A DNA stretch of 22,648 nucleotides. Source: Bremia lactucae (Eukaryota; Oomycota; Peronosporomycetes; Peronosporales; Peronosporaceae). The DNA lies in contig NW_027152211.1 of NCBI RefSeq assembly GCF_004359215.1, positions 1-22,648 on the forward strand. The letters run 5' to 3'. A model generated the notes under the pieces. The model was not told the DNA's origin. It ran no database searches and saw only the letters and a list, made by a program, of their open reading frames with translations. Below, in pieces: positions 16,045 through 22,648 of the stretch (position 1 is the stretch's first letter; the number at the start of each line of letters is the position of its first letter). The translations under genes were made by a program, and so were the position numbers.

Positions 16045-16555
16045 CTTCACCCAACGAACTAAGTACCGTAGTACAAGTGTCGTCACGAAAGCAGTAATTC
16101 GGCTTCACGTGCGCACATGTTAGCTAGGAACTAGTCTCAAGACTAATTTATGTTTAATCGAATGAAATATAGAACTTTCACCCAAATCAATGGATGCCAA
16201 CTCTGTAGATGTGCATTCCTACATTGCGAGCGTATTATTCTGAATACCTTGGATTTCGGATAACGCTAGCCGTCATCCCTTCCAATGTGAGTACATGTAC
16301 ACCTATGTGCATCACATACACAAGGGTGGGTCACTTTGTGCACCACACTCAAGTGGCAGGTCTAGTACTTTACATGAAGTTATTGACCAACCCGTCAAGT
16401 ACACAAAGTGTACTTAATGTCCTTGTGTAATATAGGGCAACTTCAGCCCGTTACACCAACCCACCTCTTTAAGAACGAATTTCACATTAACGCGCCGCTT
16501 TAAGTACTCTTAGCGACCAGTATTTGTGCATCTTTGTCATCACACGGCGCCTGAC
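16045..16555 (+). repeat. Gypsy leader region, left arm of head-to-head pair
   Basis: This untranslated leader between LTR and gag start is homologous, in inverted orientation, to 17987-18526. Identity is uneven: the core at about 16135-16415 differs at only a handful of positions, while both flanks differ at roughly a quarter to a third of positions by eye. The core holds a 73-codon frame (16209-16430, MCIPTLRAYYSEYLGFRITL onward) also present in the other copy. No TGG-type primer-binding site follows the LTR directly. Confidence 0.75.
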
Positions 16556-16660
16556 GTGCCACCAAGAGGGGCAAAGCTGATAAGCCGTCTCCAAAGACAC
16601 CCACACAACCACGCATGAAGCGCACGCGTAGCGATAAATACCGCCGTCGCATAGTGCCTC
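16556..16660 (+). pseudogene. gag: Gypsy gag N-terminal fragment
   Basis: The start codon position reads GTG (16556-16558). The opposite-strand copy has ATG followed by PPKGGKD at the same place. After a one-base shift the frame reads KRGKADKPSPKTPTQPRMKR and TRSDKYRRRIVPQL, a basic, proline-rich N-terminus. Around 16660 it meets the pol tail of the minus-strand element, so the gag is cut after about 35 codons. Confidence 0.5.
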
Positions 16661-16662
16661 AG

Positions 16663-17986
16663 TTATAACACCGACAGTTGCCGATTCTGCTGTCGGGCTG
16701 CTAACTGAACTGAACGATCCATCCCACTTCCGCAGTCAATTGGCTGGACCTTTTGGAGAACTGCTGCTGAAGGATCCGCGTTACGCGCGTGAAATCCCTC
16801 GCTCTCAAAGACCATATCTCGGTGGGAGATATCATTCTGCTGAAAGTCTTTCGCCTTCCCTGGCCCCTTCACCCGATCAACACTCGACTCACAATCGGCG
16901 CCACCATCGATCTCCTTAGACGAATGGGAATATACGATCTCTTCTGGATTAACATACCGTTTAAGACGACCCACGCAAAAGACGGGGTGCGTCTTCATAG
17001 ACGGCGGGAGTGTGAGCCTAAAATTAACGTCTCCAACCTCCTCGACCACCGTAAACGGCTCCATGAAGCGCGGCAATTATTTCGTAGTATCTAGAGGAGT
17101 ACAGAGACTGCGTTTTTAGGTAAGGTAGCAGTACTTAACAGTATGTTGTCTCCCACCCTAAAGCATTCATTCTTTTTGCGACCATTTTGGTCCGCATATT
17201 GCTTTTGCTTGTCCTGTGCGCTGGCCATCGCCTCCCTGACTTGTCGTGTGATGCCTAGTCGCTCATCGACAAAGCGTTGTGCCTCGCTCACGCTTTTACC
17301 ATCAAAGTCGCCTATGCCACCACCAAGAGGTCGGTGATAGGACGTAGCTGTCAATAACGAAACATCGTTATCTTTTTTTGAGCACATACATTCCTTGCCT
17401 GACTTTATACTGACCACTGCTAAGCCGGCAGGGTCACTAGGGCAATTTGCGGTTGTTGACATGATATCCTCACGGGTCATCGTCATATTGACGAAACTAT
17501 GTCCCTCTTTCGCACCGAGCGTAGTGAGGGGCCCGACCCCATTAAGACTTGTGCTGCGCAGAAACGAGACTGGCGTCCGGGGATGGCGCAGTCCGTTAAA
17601 CGAGACTGGCGTCCGAGGATGGCGCAGTCCGTTGCTATAAAACGGTGTCTGACCCGTACTGGCGTGGACACTGTTATTTATAGAGAACTCCACGAAGGGC
17701 AATTGTTTGCTCCATTCTTTGGGAGTCGCTACCGTGCGCAATACATTCACCACGACCCGATTGGCACGTTCCATTTGGTCATCGGTCTGGGAATGATCGG
17801 CTGTAGACATTTGGCGTTGCTACCCAGCAGCTCAAATACATGACACTAAAAACCAAACGTAAACCATGGATCCTGGTCCGATACTATGGACTCGTCAATC
17901 TCGTGTGGTCGGTACACATTATCCAAGAAAAAGAGAGCAGCTTCCTAGCCTGTGATCGTGGTATCTTTGCCCCCCTTAGGTGGCAT
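16663..17986 (-). pseudogene. gag-pol: internally deleted Gypsy: gag start fused to integrase and pol tail
   Basis: From ATG 17986..17984 the minus frame reads MPPKGGKDTTITG, and after a stop EAALFFLDNVYRP, ESIVSDQDPWFTF, HVFELLGSN and KMSTADHSQTDDQMERANR. These are the second D and the E of an integrase DDE core. The open frame 17810..17091 follows with LPFVEFSINNSVHAST and a tail with RQVREAMASAQDKQKQYADQ and RVGDNILLSTATLPKNAV. After two stops and a frameshift near 17090, 17076..16663 reads MPRFMEPFTVVEEVGDVNFR, LPPSMKTHPVFCVGRLKRYV and a polar tail. Most of gag and all of protease, RT and RNase H are missing. The tail differs from that of the other Gypsy copies (THPTFYVGQLRPY), so this is a second lineage. 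A 36-bp tandem duplication adds 12 residues. Confidence 0.8.
17562..17633. repeat. 36-bp tandem duplication in integrase coding sequence
   Basis: Units 17562-17597 and 17598-17633 differ at one base (GGGGAT against GAGGAT). On the minus strand they encode NGLRHPRTPVSF twice in a row. Copies of this Gypsy region normally have the block once. The frame is kept. Confidence 0.95.
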
Positions 17987-18526
17987 GTCAGGCGCCGCGT
18001 GATGTGACCCTAGTAGGCGTTCACACTGGTCACTTAAAGGGACTATAACGGCGTGGCGTAAGCGGCTCGCTGCCCTATTTCCTCCCGTTGAACAAAATGT
18101 AAACTTCGTCTTTTAAGAGGAATGGTGGAACGGGATATAGTTGCTCTATGTTACGCAAACCCGTAAATTACACTTTAAGTACTTAACGGGACGGTTAATT
18201 GCTTCATGTAAAGTACTAGACCTGCCACTTCAGTGTGGTGCACAAAGTGACCCACCCTTGTGTATGTGATGCACACAGGTGTACATGTATTCACATTGGA
18301 AGGGATGACGGCTAGCGTTATCCGAAATCCAAGGTATTCAGAATAATACGCTCGCAATGTAGGGATGCACATCTACAGAGGTGGCATCCATTGATTTGGG
18401 TGAAAGTTCTATATTTCATTCGATTAAACATAAATCAGTCTTAAAAACTAACACGACTTCGCAAGTGAAGCCGGGTTACCGCTTTTGTGACAACACTCGT
18501 AATAAGATTCTTGGTCGTTTGGTGAG
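17987..18526 (-). repeat. Gypsy leader region, right arm of head-to-head pair
   Basis: This is the leader between the LTR at 18527-18968 and the gag start at 17986, on the minus strand. It is homologous to 16045-16555 in inverted orientation. The conserved core (about 18165-18445) contains the 65-codon frame 18372..18175 with the same N-terminal sequence as the other copy. Over about 170 nt of that frame I count four differences, three of which change the amino acid. Confidence 0.75.
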
Positions 18527-18968
18527 GTAACGGGGGACTACTGACTTGTACTGCTTCGGTACAAGTCCACTTCGCGCTGCCTCAGCGCGAGTGGTGCCTC
18601 ACGTCACTTCACGTACACTAGTACGAGCAGAGGAAGGCTCTCTTTAGAACATTTGCTTTAAAGAGGGTTAATAAGAAACTGTACTTGTTATAAGTAAGTT
18701 CTTCTGTTTCTATCGATTTTTATACTAACTTAACTATAAACTAATACAAAACATGTAATAAAGTCTTATCTGTCTCTCTCTTTGCGCGCGTCTAGCGCTG
18801 ACTGGACCGCGAACAAAGTAGATAAAATGGTTTATATCTATCAATGGACAAGCTTTATAGAATATTACAATGTAAAGTAATATTCTCCTAATATTATCAA
18901 CCTTTTAGATAATATATTAATTAACAACCTTTAAGTGTAAATTTCATGTAACTATACACCCCGTTACA
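18527..18968 (-). repeat. Gypsy LTR, family 1 (copy 2)
   Basis: On the minus strand it opens TGTAACGGGGTGTATAG at 18968 and ends CCCCCGTTAC at 18527. It matches 770-1221 along its length. A polypurine tract lies just upstream (18971-18982), so it serves as 3' LTR for the element at 18969-22648. A Gypsy leader lies just downstream, so it also stands where a 5' LTR would for the element at 16663-18526. One LTR is therefore shared by two elements. Confidence 0.85.
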
Positions 18969-18985
18969 TCACCCCTCCCTTTAAC
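18969..18985 (-). other. polypurine tract before 3' LTR (minus strand)
   Basis: On the minus strand AAAGGGAGGGGTGA runs directly into TGTAACGGGG at 18968. This is the standard plus-strand primer site of an LTR element. It shows that the element at higher coordinates runs on the minus strand. Confidence 0.8.
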
Positions 18986-19085
18986 GACAATCCCTCTGAC
19001 AGTCATTGGAAAGAGTGGTCACTATAAGACCACTAAATTAAAAGCGATGTTGATTGGTCAGAATCATCATTTTAAGTTATATCGC

Positions 19086-20590
19086 ATGGTGAAAAAGTCC
19101 ATGCGGTATGCGAATAGTGCGGCGCCTTCGGCTGCAGTTCATGCAGCCGCGGGCGACGCATTATTGTCTCTTGCGGAAGACGGAACGTCTGCCATAGTAT
19201 CGTCTTCTCCCGCAACTCTTAATGTTGCAGGTGCACGTGGTAGGTCACCACGTGAATGCGAACCCTCTTTGGAGGTCGACTACGAATGCGAGTCGGACGA
19301 AATGGCCGTCTCGGGGAGAATGGAACAGTCGCCTGATTATCGTCAGGCGGCCGACTATGAGCCTTCGAACGAGGGGGCTCATTCGAGTAGACGTGATGGT
19401 AACATTCGCTACAGCATGTTCGATTCCGACGATAAGGATGATCTATCATCGCCCGTTCCGTCTCCCGCACGGTCACCTGCATGTCTTTCTGTGCAAGGTG
19501 ATGACGATGGCGTAAGCCATCGTTATAAAAGTTCTTGTGGTACCCCTGCTTCAGTGTGTACCACTCAGAGGAGTGAAGACTATAAAAATGTCTCGTCTCG
19601 CCCCAAAGAAGAAGCCGTGGCTTTTGCCCGAACAGCTAATTAATAGCTTGTCTGGAGAGACACTCCTCACAATAAATATCAATTTTTATTGCGACAAAGC
19701 TACATGGCCTTGATCTCAGCGCGAAGAATTTTCGCGCTGAGGAAGACTTTTATCTCGATGCGTTTTTAAGCATCGATGGTATAGTGGCAACAACAAGCGA
19801 GATATTTTCTCGCTGATGCAAGCCTAGAGGGCGTTCATTCGCAATGTCAAAGACATTGGAAGCGAAGCCTGGCTTCAAAAACTTAACGCGATTCGCGTTA
19901 AGTTTGAGAGACGAAGTACAACCGGTGCAAGGTAAGACTTCCATGCCTCATGTGGAGTGATCCCTGTCCGTGTTGTGTTGACAACATGAAGCGAGTAAAA
20001 AGGGATGTCTATTTTCTTTCTTCGTCCTGGGGAAGGGTTGGCAGCTCTATCGAGATGCGCGCTGCGATTGACGTTTCAATCGATTTATAAACGGCAGGGG
20101 CGCGTATTTTCCGATGGGCCTTCTGTCACGTCATACTGACATACGAGGCCCTCAACGTAAACAACCAGCGGGGAATTTTGAGGCTCCGCTGCCATGTGAA
20201 GGTGGAAAACCGCGCCAGCGAACAAGATAACTCGTTCGCTGCCCCTTCGAATCACGGTGGTTTTGGATACGTTCCACAAGGTAACGTTGATTACCGTGGG
20301 AATCCACCAGTGGTTGCGGCGGAGGAGGAAAAATTAGATCCGACCAATGTGTCGGATTTATTGTCGAAAATCGACAAACCCGATCATTTCGTCCATGATT
20401 TAGAGAAGGGACTTGATCACGAGCCCGAAAAATTTTGCTCGTTGGAGCAGACGGTTCAGGCTCACTATATTGAACGGTTGATAGACCATTCGACGAGTGC
20501 GTACTCCATGTTGAAGTACGAACGGAAATATCACGCTCTTCGTGATGAGCTGTCTTCCGCTCATCGCGGTTTCGAGGATCTTCGACCCGG
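19086..20590 (+). pseudogene. long antisense reading frame between pol and 3' LTR of the minus-strand Gypsy
   Basis: The frame opens at ATG 19086 (an upstream in-frame ATG is at 19047) and stays open to 19643: MVKKSMRYANSAAPS, AAAGDALLSLAEDG, then a long acidic and serine-rich stretch (ESDEMAVSGRMEQSPDY, FDSDDKDDLSSPVPSPARSP). A shifted frame at 19691-19810 reads ATKLHGLDLSAKNFRAEEDF and LDAFLSIDGIVATTSE. The first frame resumes at about 19915 with a cysteine cluster (C-x5-C-x6-CPCC, 19926-19976) and MKRVKRDVYFLSSSWGRVG. After one stop it reads GGFGYVPQGNVDYRGNPP, LDPTNVSDLLSKIDKPDHF and a helical stretch YERKYHALRDELSSAHRGFE that could form a coiled coil. The whole, about 500 codons, runs opposite to pol, and its 3' end meets the pol tail. 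I do not recognise a family. It is decayed by about two frameshifts and a few stops. Confidence 0.55.
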
Positions 20591-21290
20591 CATGAGAACC
20601 TCCAGATTCAACATGAGAATCTGGTTCGTGACCACAAGAATCTTTTAGGGATTCTTGAAAAGGGTGGTTAGATCTGTCCTCGAAAGAAACCGCGTACTGA
20701 TGGTACGGGCGGAGCTGACCAACATAAAACGTAGGATGCGTCGCATCCTACGTCGCGATTTTATTGTGTACGCATGCATTGCCTCTGCGATGCATGCGTA
20801 CACAGATGGCCCAATGAACTTGGGTAGTAGTTTACTGCTACCCACGTCAGTGACTACACGCTTAGGTAAGTTTACCGTAGAGAGAGTATTAGGTCATTAA
20901 TTTTAGACAAAAAAACATTTGCTCTTCTTCGTTTATCTGCGGTCCGTTTCTGACGGTTCAACGGATTACTGATTCTTGAGCCAGCAGATATTCTCTGCTG
21001 ACTCATTGTTTTGTCTTTCCAGTGCGCTTTGTGCGCACTGCCATGAGATCTTTCTCATCTTCGATGTCGATTGCTTCGACATCGACATCACTCGCGTCTT
21101 GTTGACTTCGATGCGTGATGAGCATGAGCCCAGAAATGGTTTTGCTCGTGCGACTCCACCCCTCCCTCTAACTGGGTGGGTATGCGTTGTAGACGCATGC
21201 ACCGAATTATTGATGGCGAATTCGACCATCGGCAAAAACTCGCTCCAATTCGGATACGATTGGACGTAACCTCGAAGTGGACGCGATTTA
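20570..21290 (-). pseudogene. pol: Gypsy integrase C-terminal part, acidic spacer and pol tail
   Basis: After a frameshift following TERVNR (about 21285) the minus frames read WSEFLPMVEFAINNSVHAST, a G-rich LEGGVESHEQ-type stretch and an acidic spacer DVDVEAIDIEDEKDLMAVRT. Then come GSSKLLPKFIGP, THPTFYVGQLRPYHQYAVSF and EDRSNHPFQESLKDS, continuing open past 20600. The PKFIGP...THPTFYVGxLRPY block is the conserved tail of Gypsy pol that normally precedes a chromodomain. No chromodomain is visible. The tail overlaps the 3' end of the antisense frame that comes from the other direction. Perfect hairpins with arms of 11 bp (20730-20752) and 15 bp (20765-20804) disturb the coding sequence between PKFIGP and THPTF. 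Confidence 0.75.
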
Positions 21291-21915
21291 CGCGTTCCGT
21301 CTGACCATCTGTCTCTGGATGATCAGAAGTTGACATAGTCAGCCGTGTTTCGAGAGATCGGAACACGGATTGCCAAAAATCCGCTATAAACAGTAAATCT
21401 CTATCCGAGACCAGTTCACGGGGTAAACCGTGGAGTTTAAATACCGTGTCGATAAAGACACGGGCACAGTCTGGAGCCGTGATCGACTCTGATACTGCAG
21501 CAAGATGAACCATCTTGCTGAATCTGTCTACAAAAACAAGGATTCCATTGTTTTTGTGATCGTCTATGGGAAATTCGAAGACGAAGTCCATTGATACGGA
21601 CTGCCAACATTCTACCGGAAGTGGTAGAGGTTGGAGAGGTGCACAGGATGAAGGGCTGTGCTTCACCCGTTGACATACCTCGCAAGCACTAATGTACTTG
21701 CGCACGAACTGATACTGGCGGGGCCAGTAAAAGTCGCGACTTCCTGTGAGATAAGTTTCCTCACGTTCACGATGCCCACTTGTTGGTGCATCGTGACACT
21801 CATACATGATGTGCAAGCGCAAATCATTGTGAGATGGGACGACGACACGTGGAGTGTCGCCGACAACGGCGTTGCGTGTTGTGTATCGATCGGATGACGA
21901 TCGATATAAAGCCAT
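21291..21915 (-). pseudogene. pol: Gypsy integrase: zinc-binding domain and DDE core
   Basis: The minus frame from 21915 reads TPRVVVPSHNDLRLHIMYEC, HDAPTSGHREREETYL, RDFYWPRQYQFVRKYISACE and VCQRVKH, an HHCC zinc-binding domain. The core follows: CWQSVSMDFVFEFPIDDHKN with the first catalytic D, ILVFVDRFSKMVHLAAVSES, HGLPRELVSDRDLLFIADFW with the second D, and SDHPETDGQTERVNR with the E. All three catalytic residues are present and the frame is open across the core, so this is the best-preserved enzyme domain in the window. It would insert element cDNA into the host genome. A frameshift just after TERVNR cuts it from its C-terminal part. Confidence 0.9.
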
Positions 21916-22004
21916 AAATATTTATAGATTTATCGGCTGGATTCATCAGATGATCCAACAAACGCAGAAGGTCCTTATCTAATGTGTAGGCTTTTTTATG
22001 TCAT

Positions 22005-22648
22005 CTAACAAGGCTGATGACGGAACACTTGAAATGAGTGTGGCAACAGTGGAATTATTTTCACTATTGGTATGCACAGCCGGCTCGAAATCGGGTCGGC
22101 GTGATACACATCAGCGACGACACTAATTCGTCCTGGTTTATATTCCACAGAGAAATTATACTCCGCGAAGAAGGATAGCCACCTCGCCATTCTTTGCGAA
22201 AGGTGTGGGCTATTTGCGGCTGTGCGTATGACGAATGGTCCGTATATACGATGAGCGTTCTTTCACCTTGGAGATAGACCCTAAATTTAGCCAATGCATA
22301 TTTCATGGCAAGGGGTTCCTTGTCATGCACTGGGTAATTACGTTCAGCTGGTAGCAGCTGACGCGATTGGTAACAGACGACGCGCTCCGCGCCGTCTGTA
22401 TCGTATTGCATTAACGCGCAGCCGATTGCGAAATCGCTGGCGTCACAGACCACATGGAATGGTCTGTCTTGATCTGCAATCGCCAAGATGGGCGATTGCA
22501 TCAAGCTTTGCTTGATACCTTCAAACGAACGCTGACAATCAGCGTTCCATAACCATTTCTCGTCTTTTTTCAAGAGACGAGAGAGATGAACTGTCATCTC
22601 TGCATAATTGCGAGAGTACCTGTGCAAGTACGCCGCTAAACCAAGGAA
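22005..22648 (-). pseudogene. pol: Gypsy RT connection and RNase H (partial at window edge)
   Basis: The minus frame enters from the window edge as LGLAAYLHRYSRNYAEMTVH and continues SRLLKKDEKWLWNADCQRSF, RPFHVVCDASDFAIGCALMQ, AERVVCYQSRQLLPAERNYP and VHDKEPLAMKYALAKFRVYL, then LIVYTDHSS. The RNase H acidic residues D (CDASD), E (DKEPL) and D (YTDH) are kept. A frameshift after YTDHSS moves the rest (MARWLSFFAEYNFSVEYKPG) into the next frame at 22190. The RT palm lies beyond the window. Integrase follows at 21915. The matching fragment at 9597-10136 is a closely related copy. Confidence 0.9.

Noticed and set aside
16209..16430. 73-codon leader ORF as a protein gene
   Set aside because: Between the two copies most of the few differences are amino-acid changing, and the frame sits in an untranslated leader. 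It is treated as part of the repeat.
20085..20279. Separate minus-strand gene in the antisense region
   Set aside because: It is short and overlaps the longer + frame. It is kept only as a note in the overlap finding.
19000..21100. CRISPR array or bacterial terminators to explain the many hairpins
   Set aside because: Arm sequences differ from hairpin to hairpin, spacing is irregular and there is no repeat unit. The context is eukaryotic retroelement DNA.

Overview
The window looks like a repeat-rich, gene-poor stretch of an oomycete nuclear genome (Phytophthora or downy-mildew type). The evidence is the composition of its retroelements: Ty3/Gypsy LTRs that open TGTAACGGGGTG, Gypsy pol tails of the form THPTFYVGxLRPY and THPVFxVGRLKRY, and Ty1/Copia gag and pol blocks with conserved segments such as KEKRRKLD and DxDTAFLYG. 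This placement rests on family resemblance judged by eye. I see no intact host gene, rRNA or CRISPR array, and no functional-looking tRNA. Nearly every coding block is broken by stops, frameshifts, inversions or insertions.

Layout. 1-769: unassigned DNA, possibly unique, with a perfect 17-bp-arm hairpin. 770-1221: Gypsy LTR (family 1). 1510-2040: a Gypsy RNase H domain cut in two, with its halves on opposite strands. 2740-3185: family-2 LTR, followed by Gypsy gag (about 3640-4330) and aspartic protease (about 4480-4745), all on +. 4737-4935: a tRNA-derived SINE-like repeat on -, then a decayed tRNA-like sequence on +. 5556-9092: a Copia element on + with two partial gag regions, zinc knuckle, integrase and reverse transcriptase (RT). 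It is split by a roughly 3.1-kb nested insertion (9093 to about 12244) that holds a Gypsy RT-RNase H-integrase fragment on -, unassigned DNA and a second SINE-like copy. The Copia RT/RNase H resumes at about 12245-12862. 12905-15688: the 3' half of a + strand Gypsy element, with part of its integrase core inverted, an antisense reading frame, a polypurine tract and a 3' LTR. 15689-16650: a second LTR abutting the first directly, then leader and gag start. 16663-18968: an internally deleted Gypsy element on - (LTR, leader, gag start joined to integrase), whose leader faces the previous one head to head. 18969-22648: the 3' half of another - strand Gypsy element (RNase H, integrase, pol tail), with a long antisense frame of about 500 codons between pol and the 3' LTR.

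Three things stand out. (1) Two Gypsy elements in opposite orientations each carry a reading frame antisense to pol between pol and the 3' LTR, and both start codons lie 118 nt from the LTR edge. (2) The Gypsy-derived sequence, coding and non-coding, is saturated with short perfect inverted repeats (arms 6-15 bp, short loops), while the Copia sequence beside it is not. (3) Small inversions and inverted duplications recur inside retroelement genes (1856-2040, 4637-4698, 6187, 6484-6810, 12905-13152), which suggests one repeated rearrangement mechanism.
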